From Methanolinea sp. (lineage in GTDB: Archaea; Halobacteriota; Methanomicrobia; Methanomicrobiales; Methanospirillaceae): a DNA stretch of 64,000 bases. This document shows, one piece after another, positions 1 to 8,628 of this stretch. Location: assembly GCA_030055515.1 (NCBI GenBank), contig JASFYI010000002.1:251290-315289 (forward strand), given 5' to 3'. Under the pieces are notes generated by a model. That model had not been told where the DNA came from and did no database searches. It saw only the letters and a program-made list of their open reading frames with translations. Each line of letters opens with the position of its first letter. Within the stretch, counting starts at the first letter, position 1. The translations under genes and the position numbers were made by a program.

Positions 1-35
1 AATTTCATCACCTCTCCCGCGTGTCATCTCTCCCG

Positions 36-530
36 ATGGATCTCTACATCGTGCGCCACGGGAAGGCAGGGAAGAGGGTCGGGGACCCCTCTGCGGACAG
101 CGAGCGGACCCTCATGAAGGGGGGGAGGAAGGAGGTCCGCGCCGTCGCGAAGTGGCTCTCGGCCACCGCTCCCCCGCCGGACTGGATCGCGACGAGCCCT
201 CTCCCCCGCGCGAGGGAGACCGCGGAGATCGTCGCGGGGAAGTGGGGGATCCCCGGGGAAGTCGAGGAGTGGGACGAGCTCTTTCCCGGGCACGAGCCAT
301 CCGCGGTCCTTTCCCGGGTCTCCCGGATGCCCGCGGGGAGCACGGGGGCGATCGTCGGGCACGAGCCCCAGCTCTCCGGCATCCTCTCGCTCCTCGTCTG
401 CGGGAACTGGACCCTCCGCGTTGCGCTCGCGAAGGGCGGTGTTGCCCGCGTCGCGGGTATCGACCCGGACGGCGGGACGTCGGGGACGCTCGAGTGGCTC
501 GTCTCTCCCTCCCTCCTGTGCGGGGAATGA
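36..530 (+). CDS. SixA-like phosphohistidine phosphatase (histidine phosphatase superfamily)
   Basis: A 164-residue cytoplasmic enzyme of the histidine phosphatase superfamily. The N-terminus reads LYIVRHGKAGKR, the RHG catalytic motif, and a second catalytic histidine lies in IVGHEPQLS near residue 110. A short single-domain protein of this kind resembles SixA, which removes phosphate from phosphohistidine proteins. The ATG at 36 places the RHG strand right at the N-terminus as in the family; an in-frame GTG at 21 is possible. It is convergent with a gene for a dikinase-like phosphohistidine protein starting 36 bases past its stop, which suggests that protein as substrate, but this is inference. 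The natural substrate could also be another phosphoprotein or a small molecule. Confidence 0.85.
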   Translation: MDLYIVRHGKAGKRVGDPSADSERTLMKGGRKEVRAVAKWLSATAPPPDWIATSPLPRARETAEIVAGKWGIPGEVEEWDELFPGHEPSAVLSRVSRMPAGSTGAIVGHEPQLSGILSLLVCGNWTLRVALAKGGVARVAGIDPDGGTSGTLEWLVSPSLLCGE

Positions 531-566
531 CGGGACGGCGGCCGCGGGGCAAAGGGGGTCCGGCCG

Positions 567-2168
567 CTAGTTACCCCGCCCCGCCCTCCACGACCGCACC
601 GTCCGGATGAGGTCCTCGGGCCTCTCGTGGACGACCGCCACCGCCCCCGCGTACACGGCCCCGGTCTCCCCGTCGAGGGTGATCCGGTCCCCCTCGTAGA
701 GGACGGTATCCCGGAACCTGCAGGCCCTCCGTGCCATGTCGATCCGGAGGTCCCTGCACGCGACGATGCAGACCTTCCCCAACTGGCGGGCGACGACGGC
801 CGCGTGGGAGGTCCGGGCACCGCGCGCGGTGAGGATCCCGAGGGACGCGTCGATCCCCTGGATGTCGTCGGGGGTCGCCGTCTCCCGGACGAGGATCGCG
901 TCCTTCCCCTCCTGCGAGAACTGGACGGCCCTGTCGGCGGAGAGGGCGATCATCCCGCACGCGACCCCGAGCGACGCCGAGACCCCGACCGCGACAGGCG
1001 GCTCCGTCGCCCGGACCCGCCGCAGCACGATCCCCTCGACGTCGATCCCCTCGAGCATCCGGAGCGCCTCCTCCCGCGTCACGATCCCCTCCCTCTCCAT
1101 GTCGACCGCGATGCGGAGCGCGGCGTAGGGTGCCCGTTTCCCCGCCCTGCTCTGGAGAATATAGAGCGATCCCTCCTGTATCGTGAACTCGATGTCCTGC
1201 ATGTCGCGGAACTCCCGCTCGAGGAGGGAGGCGATCCCCTGCAGCGCCGCGTGCTCCGCGGGGAGGCGGCGGCGGAACTCCTCCTGCGTCACGCCGCTCC
1301 CCTCGCCCGAGACGACGTCCTCGCCCTGCGCCCCGAACTTGAAGTCGACGAGGAGCCCCGGTTCCCCCGTCCACGGGTTCCGGGAGAAGGCGACGCCCGC
1401 CCCGGACGCGGCCCCGAGGTTCCCAAAGACCATCGCCTGCACGGTCACCGCGGTCCCCCGTGCATCCGTGATGCGGTGGATCCGGCGGTACTGCTCCGCC
1501 CGGGGGTTCATCCACGAGGCGAGGACCGCTTCTGTCGCGCGCGCCAGCTGCTCGTACACGTCGTCGGGGAACCGCCGCCCCTCCTTCCGCTGGAAGACCC
1601 TCTCGAACTGGGACGCGATCTCCTGCAGGGAGGCGAAATCGAGCGCCGCCTCGTCCGCGACCCCCTCGCGGTCCATGTACTCGCGCACGATCTCCCTGTA
1701 GGTCCGGTGGTCGTGCCCGCAAACCGTCGTCGCGAACTGCTCGATGAACCGCCTGTACGAGTCCCACGCGAAGCGCGGGTTGCCGCTCTGGAGGACGAGC
1801 CCCCGCACCGTCTCGCGCGTGAGCCCGACGTTGAGGACCGTGTCCATCACGCCCGGCATCGTGACGGGCGCACCCGACCGGACCGAGACGAGGAGGGGCC
1901 GGCGCGAGCTCCCGAACGCGAGGCCCATCGATTTCTCGATCCACTGCATCCCGGTCCGCAGGAGGTCGGGGACGTCGGCAGGGAGCCTCCTATCCTCCCT
2001 GAAGTACTCCTCGCAGACCGAGACGTGGAGCGAGAACCCGGGGGGAACCGGGATCCCGATGTTCGCCATCGCCGCGACGATGGAGGCCTTGTTCCCGAAC
2101 TCCGCGGCCGGGACGTGCGCCGTGATCCCCGGCCCGAAGACCACCATCCGGGGGCATTCTCCTGCCAT
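567..2168 (-). CDS. Truncated pyruvate phosphate dikinase-like protein (no PEP/pyruvate barrel)
   Basis: A 533-residue protein matching the first two thirds of pyruvate phosphate dikinase. The ATP-grasp part is clear: VSVRSGAPVTMPGVMDTVLN and the GVAFSRNP...GAQGEDVVSGE segment. The swivelling phosphohistidine domain follows, with TSHAAVVAR carrying the catalytic histidine near residue 455. The protein then ends about 80 residues later, whereas a full dikinase is roughly 870 residues and finishes with a PEP/pyruvate-binding TIM barrel. The reading frame ends cleanly without a decayed barrel downstream, so this looks like a settled short form. It could phosphorylate its own histidine from ATP and pass the phosphate to an unknown acceptor. 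It sits 15 bases downstream of the PhoU-like gene, probably as one operon. An alternative ATG lies seven codons in. Confidence 0.85.
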   Translation of the reverse strand: MAGECPRMVVFGPGITAHVPAAEFGNKASIVAAMANIGIPVPPGFSLHVSVCEEYFREDRRLPADVPDLLRTGMQWIEKSMGLAFGSSRRPLLVSVRSGAPVTMPGVMDTVLNVGLTRETVRGLVLQSGNPRFAWDSYRRFIEQFATTVCGHDHRTYREIVREYMDREGVADEAALDFASLQEIASQFERVFQRKEGRRFPDDVYEQLARATEAVLASWMNPRAEQYRRIHRITDARGTAVTVQAMVFGNLGAASGAGVAFSRNPWTGEPGLLVDFKFGAQGEDVVSGEGSGVTQEEFRRRLPAEHAALQGIASLLEREFRDMQDIEFTIQEGSLYILQSRAGKRAPYAALRIAVDMEREGIVTREEALRMLEGIDVEGIVLRRVRATEPPVAVGVSASLGVACGMIALSADRAVQFSQEGKDAILVRETATPDDIQGIDASLGILTARGARTSHAAVVARQLGKVCIVACRDLRIDMARRACRFRDTVLYEGDRITLDGETGAVYAGAVAVVHERPEDLIRTVRSWRAGRGN

Positions 2169-2183
2169 CGCGCTCCCCCCCCC

Positions 2184-4130
2184 TCACCTGTTCATCCGCT
2201 CGAGGATCCTGTCCCTCATGGTCATCGCCGCGCGCATGAGGGAGTTCGTCGCCTCCTCGATGTTCGCCGAGATCTCGAGCGCGAGCCGGAACTCCTTGAA
2301 ATTCGTGCTCTTCTCGTAGATCACCCTCTCCGTGTTCCGCAGGGCATCGTCCGCGAGCCGCTCGATGCTGTACACCTCGTCGACGGCCTTGAGGAACTCC
2401 TGCAGGTCCTCGCGCAGGTTCGTCCTGTGGTAGTCCTGCGCCGCGACGAGTGCCCGGAGGTAGCTCCGACAGCCCTTGAGGGAGAGGTGGGCCATCTTCG
2501 CGATCTCCTCGAGGACCGGCTGGGCGTCGGGGTTGCGGGGGACGAGGGTCGTGTAGAAGACCGCCTCCTCGAGGAAGTCCGCGACGTCGTCGGCGATGAA
2601 GATGAGGTCGGCGTAGTAGGCCGCGTCCTCGATCCTCGCGGAGAGCGCCCTCACCTTGTTCACGATCTCGTCGGCCTGCCGCTCCCACTTCTTCGCCCTC
2701 CTCGCGTTCCGCGCGATCCCCTCCGGGTCGCCCCCCTGCTGGATGGAGAGGAGCGACTCCTGGAGGACCGCCCCTATCTCGATCGCGTAGCTCACGTGGG
2801 TCGCGCAGAGGTCCATCACGTTCTCCTGCGCGGAGCGGAAGTACTGGAGGAGCTCTGCCCTGATCTCGTCCTTCAGGAGGTGGACGGACGTCCCGGAGAG
2901 GAGGCCGCGGGACGCGACCTCGAGGACGAAGTGGAGGAACTGGATGGTCTTCTCGAGGCCGATGACCTGGTAGAGAGGCTCGCCGTACCGGAGGGACGCA
3001 CCCGCCGCCATCTCGAGGGCCTCGTAGATGAGCCGGTCGCCCCCGAGCTCGAGGAACGCGATGTGCCCCAGTTCCCTCTCCGCGGCCCACCGGAGGATCC
3101 CGATCGCCTCGCTGTTCGGGACGAAGTTGCGCAGCCGCTTCCTCGCCCTGTTCCAGTCGATGAGGAAGACGATCCGCGACCCGAGGAACTCGAGGAATGT
3201 GTCCAGTTCCCGCGTGTCGGCCGCCCGGAACGTCCCGACCGAGAGGTGGTACACGTTCTTCTCCATCTTCCTCCCCGCCGCCCTCGTGAGCGTGTCAGCC
3301 CACTCGACTGGGTACGCGTCAAAGAGGCTCTGGAAGAACTGGAGACGCTGGATGTGGATGTCCGTGTACGTGATGTGGACGACGAGCCCCTCGACCGTGA
3401 CGACGAGGACGTGGGCGTCGGTGAGGCCGATGTCGTTCTGGATCACGAGCTTCCCCCCCGAGAGCGTGGCCGTCGTCCCGAGGCCGGGGTGCCCGAACCG
3501 CAGGGGAGAGGTCCGGTTGACGCCGGCCATGAACGCCCGCACCCGCGGCCTCTCCGCGTCTGTGAGGAGGTACGTCTTCGCGCCGTCGATATTCTCGGTG
3601 CAGAGCCGCGCCTGGAGCTCGTTGAGCGCCCGGTGGAGGTCCATCACGAGGAGGTGGAGGCTGTCCCTCCCCCCTGCCCTGTCGCCCCTCGTGAGGGAGT
3701 CGATCGTGCTCCCCCGGATCGTCCCCGATTCCCCGGCGGGGAGCTCCCGGAGGAGGGCATCGAGCCTCTCCCGGAAGGGGGTGCCCTTCGCGTCCCGCGA
3801 GTCCGCGAGGGGTGCCATCATCTCCTCCATGGACCTGCGCACGAGCGCGAGGATCTCGTCGAGCATGGGGACGTGGTACAGGTCCTCGCCGACCTTCCGC
3901 GTCCCCTCGGTCACGGTGTCGAGGAGGGGGTTGTCTATCCCGGAGAGCTCGCGCTCCTTGCGCAGGTTGCTGTGCTCGACGTCGGGCTGGTCGGCGTGGC
4001 TCCGCGCGTTCTGCAGGAGGGTGAAGCAGTACTTCACCCTCTCGTTCGCGGCGAGGGCCGCGTTCACGATCGACGGGACGAGCAGGTCGCCCTGTCCCAG
4101 TTCCTGGATAATCTGGCTCTTCTCTGTCAT
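2184..4130 (-). CDS. Large PhoU/DUF47-like protein with unknown N-terminal region
   Basis: A 648-residue soluble protein. Residues about 420-648 are helical and resemble the PhoU/DUF47 phosphate-regulator fold, with repeated acidic-helix motifs such as FIADDVADFLEEAVF and a closing segment like SANIEEATNSLMRAAM. The first about 420 residues do not match a family I can name; they contain a beta-rich stretch near 180-250 with an NDIGLTDAHVLVVTVEG segment. It lies immediately upstream of the dikinase-like gene and downstream, in transcription direction, of the polyphosphate genes. A TATA-like TTATACC lies about 60 bases upstream near 4190. A role in sensing phosphate or regulating the dikinase-like partner is inference from context. 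It could also be two proteins fused in this lineage. Confidence 0.7.
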   Translation of the reverse strand: MTEKSQIIQELGQGDLLVPSIVNAALAANERVKYCFTLLQNARSHADQPDVEHSNLRKERELSGIDNPLLDTVTEGTRKVGEDLYHVPMLDEILALVRRSMEEMMAPLADSRDAKGTPFRERLDALLRELPAGESGTIRGSTIDSLTRGDRAGGRDSLHLLVMDLHRALNELQARLCTENIDGAKTYLLTDAERPRVRAFMAGVNRTSPLRFGHPGLGTTATLSGGKLVIQNDIGLTDAHVLVVTVEGLVVHITYTDIHIQRLQFFQSLFDAYPVEWADTLTRAAGRKMEKNVYHLSVGTFRAADTRELDTFLEFLGSRIVFLIDWNRARKRLRNFVPNSEAIGILRWAAERELGHIAFLELGGDRLIYEALEMAAGASLRYGEPLYQVIGLEKTIQFLHFVLEVASRGLLSGTSVHLLKDEIRAELLQYFRSAQENVMDLCATHVSYAIEIGAVLQESLLSIQQGGDPEGIARNARRAKKWERQADEIVNKVRALSARIEDAAYYADLIFIADDVADFLEEAVFYTTLVPRNPDAQPVLEEIAKMAHLSLKGCRSYLRALVAAQDYHRTNLREDLQEFLKAVDEVYSIERLADDALRNTERVIYEKSTNFKEFRLALEISANIEEATNSLMRAAMTMRDRILERMNR

Positions 4131-4295
4131 CCGCTCCCTGCCCTGAGGACGGCGTGGTCTTCAGGCGTCACCTCTCCCTCTCCCCGAGGGGGTATAAGAG
4201 CCTTTACCCGTTTCCACGCCGCGGGATATGGAAGCATCTCCGGGGATGCACGGAGACTCTATAGGCCGGCGTGCAGGGATGCCATCCCCCGGTCT

Positions 4296-5960
4296 TCAGG
4301 CACCGCCCCCTTCCCCCGCGGGCTCCCGCGGGGAACGGACGACGACCCGGAGTTCCCTCTGGAACGTCCTCTCGAAGTCCTTCCTGTGGAGCTCGAGGCC
4401 CCAGAGCTCGAGCGCGCAGCCGTCCGCCGCGAGGAGCTCGATGACCGCGGTGTTCCGGTCGCCGGGCCGGATGCGCGCGTCCCGTATCACGCCGGTGTGG
4501 CTCCGGTCGAGGCTGTTTGCGAGGCAGAGGAGATTTGCGAGGATCCGGACGGCCTCCCGCGCCGGGGGATCGAGCTCCGCGATCTGCCGGGCGTGCTTCT
4601 GGGAGAGGTACTTCCTGTGGTACCGCGCCACGTACGCGATCATCGCGATCTCCTGCTCCGAGAAGCCGAGGAGCGCGCCGTTGCGGATGATGTAGTACGA
4701 GTGCATCTCGTGGTTCTCGTACGAGAGGTACGTCCCGACGTCGTGGAGGATCGCCGCGTACTGGAGGATCTCCCTCATGTCGGGCCCGAGATCGTGGAGG
4801 CCCGCCTCCCTCGCGCTGTCAAAGAGGGCGAGCGCGAGCCGGACGATCGTGTTCGCGTGGGACTCGTCCACCCGGAAGAGCCGGGCGAGCCGCACCACGC
4901 TCGTGTGCCTGACCGGCATCCGGTGGAACGTGGGGAGCCCCTCCTCCCTGCGCAGGTAGTCGACGAGCAGCCCGTCCCGGAGCCCGCGGTCGGAGGCCCG
5001 GATCTCGGAGAGGCCGAACGCCTCCATCAGCGCCTCGAGGATCGCCGCGCCCCCGACGATGATGTCGGCCCGCTCGGGGTTCATCCCCGGGATCTCCTTC
5101 CGCTCCTCCGTCGTCGCTGCCCGGAGAATCCCGATCAGGCGGCGGAGGTCGGTGAGGGTGAGGGGGGTGCCGTTCTCCCTCGGGTTGCCGTTGGAAAAGA
5201 CCTTGTGCGCCATCGCGGCGAGGTTCTCGATCGTCCCCGAGCTCCCCACGCCGAGCTCGATCCTGTACGCCCGCGCCGCCTGGGCGACCTCTATCAGCCT
5301 CTCGTCGATGTACGCCCTCATGGCAGCGTAGGTCTTTTTGCCCACGCGCCCGTCCCTCTCGGCGGGGAAGATCGTGCTCACCCGCAGCGCCCCGAGCTTC
5401 AGGCTGTCGAGGAAGAAGAACTCGTGCTGGTTGCCTATCGCGATCTCCGTGCTCCCGCCCCCGATGTCGATGAAGACCGCCGTCTTCTCCCCTAGCGACA
5501 TCCCGCTGGAGACGCCGAGGTACGTGAGCCTCGCCTCCTCCTTCCCCGGGATGACCCGGACGTCGAGTCCCGCCTCCCGCTTCACCCTCTCGATCAGGAC
5601 GTTCCGGTTCCTCGCCTCCCTCGTTGCCGCGGTCGCGACCGCGACGATCTCCCGCGCGCCAAACGACCGCGCGAGCTCCGCGAAGTGCCTGCAGACGAGG
5701 ACGGTCCTCTCAATCGCGTCGGCCCGCAGCTCGCCGCTCCCCGAGAACTCCCCCTCGCCCAGCCGCACGTGCTCCTTCTGCCGCGAGAGGACCGTGAACA
5801 TGTAGTCGGGACTTATCCGGACGACGAGGACGCGCACGGAATTCGTGCCGATGTCGATGAACCCGACGACCTTCTCGCGCGGGGTGCCGGGCGCCGCCGC
5901 CGGCGCGGGGAGCGTGGCCGGTCCCGCCTCAAAGGCCATTGGGTCCGCGTCAGTTCCCAT
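4296..5960 (-). CDS. ppx: Exopolyphosphatase, Ppx/GppA family
   Basis: A 554-residue exopolyphosphatase/guanosine-pentaphosphatase family enzyme that removes terminal phosphate from polyphosphate. The actin-like ATPase fold begins with VGFIDIGTNSVRVLVV near residue 32, followed by VAVATAATREARN and the phosphate-binding FIDIGGGSTEIAIG. After about residue 330 there is an HD-type domain with ILHDVGTYLSYENHEMHSY, the usual C-terminal extension of long Ppx proteins. The first about 28 residues are Ala/Pro-rich and may be an over-long start; a later ATG at codon 8 is possible. Its start overlaps the end of ppk by 11 bases, so synthesis and breakdown of polyphosphate are co-transcribed. Confidence 0.92.
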   Translation of the reverse strand: MGTDADPMAFEAGPATLPAPAAAPGTPREKVVGFIDIGTNSVRVLVVRISPDYMFTVLSRQKEHVRLGEGEFSGSGELRADAIERTVLVCRHFAELARSFGAREIVAVATAATREARNRNVLIERVKREAGLDVRVIPGKEEARLTYLGVSSGMSLGEKTAVFIDIGGGSTEIAIGNQHEFFFLDSLKLGALRVSTIFPAERDGRVGKKTYAAMRAYIDERLIEVAQAARAYRIELGVGSSGTIENLAAMAHKVFSNGNPRENGTPLTLTDLRRLIGILRAATTEERKEIPGMNPERADIIVGGAAILEALMEAFGLSEIRASDRGLRDGLLVDYLRREEGLPTFHRMPVRHTSVVRLARLFRVDESHANTIVRLALALFDSAREAGLHDLGPDMREILQYAAILHDVGTYLSYENHEMHSYYIIRNGALLGFSEQEIAMIAYVARYHRKYLSQKHARQIAELDPPAREAVRILANLLCLANSLDRSHTGVIRDARIRPGDRNTAVIELLAADGCALELWGLELHRKDFERTFQRELRVVVRSPREPAGEGGGA

Positions 5961-8082
5961 GGTGCTGCCACGACCCCCTGTGCGAGAGGAGCCACTCCTG
6001 CGAATTGACGGGCTCCTCGCCCTCCCCGGGCACGACCTTCCTGTACGTCCCGTCGGGGAGGAGCTCCCACGCCTTCTGGTTGTCCCGGACGTGGAGGGAG
6101 AGGAACGTCCCGAGGATCACCTCCTTCAGGGCCGGGTCCCGGACCGGGAAGAGGATCTCGACCCTCCTGTCGAGGTTCCTCGGCCGGAGGTCGGCGCTCC
6201 CGAGGAGGACCTCGTCCTCGCCCCCGTTGCGGAAGTGGTAGATCCGGGCGTGCTCGAGGAACCTCCCCACGATGGACGTCACCCTGATGTTCTCGGAGAC
6301 GCCCGGGATCCCCGGCCGGAGGCAGCAGATCCCCCGGACGTCGAGCCTCACGCGGACGCCCGCCATCGAGGCCCTGTAGAGCCACTGGATCACCTCCTTG
6401 TCCTCTATGCCGTTCACCTTGAACGTGAGCGCCCCGTCGCCGTGCGCCTCGTGCCGCTCTATCTCCCTGCGTATCCTCGCGATGAGCCCTTCCCGCATGG
6501 TGATCGGGGCGACGAGGATGGACCGGAACCTCCGGACCCTCGAGTACCCCGTGAGCATGTTGAAGAGGTCGGTCACGTCCGCCCCTATCGCGGGGTCGGT
6601 CGTGAAGAAACCGATGTCCGCGTACGACCGCGCGGTCGTCGCGTTGTAGTTCCCGCTGCTCATGTGGACGTACCGGACGATCTCGTCGCCCTCCCTCCTG
6701 ATCACCATGCAGACCTTCCCGTGGACCTTCAGCCCGTGGAGGCCGTACACGATGTGGACCCCCGCCCGCTCCAGCGCCCGCGCCCAGAGGATGTTCCTCT
6801 CCTCGTCGAACCTCGCCTTCAGCTCGACGACCGCGGCGACCTGCTTGCCGTTCTGCCGCGCCTCGATGAGGGAGTCGATGAGGGGCGACCGCGCGTCGAT
6901 CCGGTAGAGCGTGATCTTGATCGCGAGGACGTCGGGATCGGTTGCCGCCTGCTCGAGGAACGTGATCACCGGGATGAAGCTCTCGTACGGGTGGTAGAGG
7001 ATGACCTCGCGCCGCCGCAGTGCGGTGAAGATGTTCTTCTCGAGCGAGAAGACGGGGGGGACGGCGGGGAGGAACGGGGGGTCGCGCAGGTCGGGCCTCT
7101 GGATACCCACGAGTTCCATGAAGTCGGCGAACCCGAGGGGACCGGGCAGGGAGAAGACGAGGGACTCGGGGAGGTCGAGCTTGTGGGCGATCGTCCCGCA
7201 GATGTCCCGCGGCGCCCTCTCGTCGATCTCGAGCCGGATGGGGAAGCCCATCCTCCGCGCCTCCATGCTCTCCTCGACCGCGACGAGGAGGTCGGAGGCC
7301 TCGTCCTCGCGGATCTCGATGTCCGCGTCGCGCGTGACGCGGAAGGGGTAGACCGCGACGACCGGCAGGCCGCAGAAGAGGAGGTCGAGGTTCGAGGCGA
7401 CGAGGTCCTCGAGGAGGACGAACTCGGCCTTCCCCGTGCCGTCAGCCACGCCGCGCTCCCTTACCGGGACGAACCGCGAGAAGAGGGAGACCGGGACCTT
7501 GATGCGCGAGAAAAGCCTGCCTTTTTTGGGGTCCTGCAGGACGACGGCGAGGTTGAGGGAGAGGTTGGAGATGAAGGGGAAGGGGTGCGTCGCGTCGAAC
7601 GCGAGCGGGGTGAGGACGGGCGCGATCTTCCTCTCGAACCTCTCCCTCAGCCCCGCCCTGTCCTGCTCCGGGAGGTCCGCGTACCGGCGGATGAATATCC
7701 CCTCCGACTCGAGGGCGGGAACGAGCCTCCCGTGCCAGCAGGAGATGAACTCCCGCGAGAGCCTGTCGACGAACTCCCGGACCACCGAAAGCTGCTCCCC
7801 CGGGGAGAGCCCGTCGGGGGGGCGCTCGAGGGCACCGGCCTTCTGCTGCCGCCGCAGGCCCGAGACGCGGATCATGAAGAACTCGTCGAGGTTGCTCCCC
7901 GCGAGCGAGAGGAACTTCACCCTCTCGAGGAGGGGGTGGGACTCGTCGCACGCCTCCGCGAGCACGCGCGATGTGAACTCGAGCCAGCTCACCTCTCGGT
8001 TGATGAAGAGGGAGGGGTCGTCGAGGGAGATTCCCCGCGCGCCGCCCTTCTCGCTCCTTTTCCCCCGCACGCCCCCGCTCAC
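5950..8082 (-). CDS. ppk1: Polyphosphate kinase 1
   Basis: A 710-residue polyphosphate kinase that reversibly transfers the gamma-phosphate of ATP to polyphosphate. The N-domain begins with LFINREVSWLEFTSRVL and SLAGSNLDEFFMIRV, a PPK1 hallmark. The catalytic domain carries HGLKVHGKVCMV, containing the histidine that becomes phosphorylated, and the second active-site histidine in RFLEHARIYHF. The length matches bacterial PPK1. It is the first gene of the pair with ppx (11-base overlap). On the minus strand a TATA-like CATTTATCAG lies about 50 bases upstream of the start near 8130-8140. PPK1 is patchy in archaea and probably arrived by ancient transfer from bacteria; the base composition here does not stand out. 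Confidence 0.95.
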   Translation of the reverse strand: MSGGVRGKRSEKGGARGISLDDPSLFINREVSWLEFTSRVLAEACDESHPLLERVKFLSLAGSNLDEFFMIRVSGLRRQQKAGALERPPDGLSPGEQLSVVREFVDRLSREFISCWHGRLVPALESEGIFIRRYADLPEQDRAGLRERFERKIAPVLTPLAFDATHPFPFISNLSLNLAVVLQDPKKGRLFSRIKVPVSLFSRFVPVRERGVADGTGKAEFVLLEDLVASNLDLLFCGLPVVAVYPFRVTRDADIEIREDEASDLLVAVEESMEARRMGFPIRLEIDERAPRDICGTIAHKLDLPESLVFSLPGPLGFADFMELVGIQRPDLRDPPFLPAVPPVFSLEKNIFTALRRREVILYHPYESFIPVITFLEQAATDPDVLAIKITLYRIDARSPLIDSLIEARQNGKQVAAVVELKARFDEERNILWARALERAGVHIVYGLHGLKVHGKVCMVIRREGDEIVRYVHMSSGNYNATTARSYADIGFFTTDPAIGADVTDLFNMLTGYSRVRRFRSILVAPITMREGLIARIRREIERHEAHGDGALTFKVNGIEDKEVIQWLYRASMAGVRVRLDVRGICCLRPGIPGVSENIRVTSIVGRFLEHARIYHFRNGGEDEVLLGSADLRPRNLDRRVEILFPVRDPALKEVILGTFLSLHVRDNQKAWELLPDGTYRKVVPGEGEEPVNSQEWLLSHRGSWQHHGN

Positions 8083-8149
8083 TCCCCGCGGCCTCCGGAG
8101 ATAATGGAAGAGAAATCTCCCCCGGGGCTGATAAATGGCTCCCTTTCGC

Positions 8150-8626
8150 TCAAGGGTCCCCCTCCTCCCGCCGCGGCAGGGGCCAGAACGTCCGCTCGAC
8201 GAAGACCCATATCTCGTCGCGGAGAGCCCGGAACCGCCCGACGACGAGGGAAGGATCCGCCTCGCACTCCTGCGGCGTCACGAACGGCCGGTGGATGACC
8301 CGGATGCCGTGGAGGGGGAGGGTGCACCTGTACTTGACGTCGTCGCAGAGGGTCACCACGTAGTCAAACGTCCGGTCCCGCAGTTCCATCACGGAGCGCG
8401 ACCTGTGCCGCGAGATGTCGATGCCCCTCTCCGCCATCACGGTGCGGGCGAGCGGGTGGAGCCCCGAGGGCGCGATCCCCGCGGACGTGACGTCGTACAC
8501 GTCCCCGTAGAGGTGCCGGAGGATCCCTTCTGCCATAGGGGACCTGACCGAGTTGTAGGCGCAGACGAAGACGACGGATCTCTTCGCATTCCCCTCCCCG
8601 GGGAGGGAGTGCCCCCCTCCCCGCAT
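8150..8626 (-). CDS. arsC: ArsC-type reductase / low-molecular-weight tyrosine phosphatase fold
   Basis: A 158-residue protein with the phosphate-binding CX5R loop CAYNSVRSP near residue 22. Further on, TLCDDVKYRC holds two cysteines seven residues apart. This triad is the pattern of thioredoxin-coupled arsenate reductases rather than plain tyrosine phosphatases. It would reduce arsenate to arsenite using thioredoxin. The ATG at 8626 lies two bases after the pstB stop, so it is the second gene of a pstB operon, which makes sense because phosphate import systems also admit arsenate. A phosphatase role on phosphotyrosine or phosphoarginine cannot be excluded. No arsenite efflux gene is nearby. 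Confidence 0.78.
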   Translation of the reverse strand: MRGGGHSLPGEGNAKRSVVFVCAYNSVRSPMAEGILRHLYGDVYDVTSAGIAPSGLHPLARTVMAERGIDISRHRSRSVMELRDRTFDYVVTLCDDVKYRCTLPLHGIRVIHRPFVTPQECEADPSLVVGRFRALRDEIWVFVERTFWPLPRREEGDP

Positions 8627-8628
8627 CC

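Noticed and set aside
627-5495. A 1622-codon open frame on the plus strand.
   Set aside because: It is antisense to the dikinase-like, PhoU-like and ppx genes. Its composition is Arg/Asp/Pro/Glu repeats typical of antisense frames in GC-rich genes, and it has no recognisable domain.
5845-8298. An 817-codon plus-strand frame.
   Set aside because: It is fully antisense to ppk1, with the same low-complexity signature.
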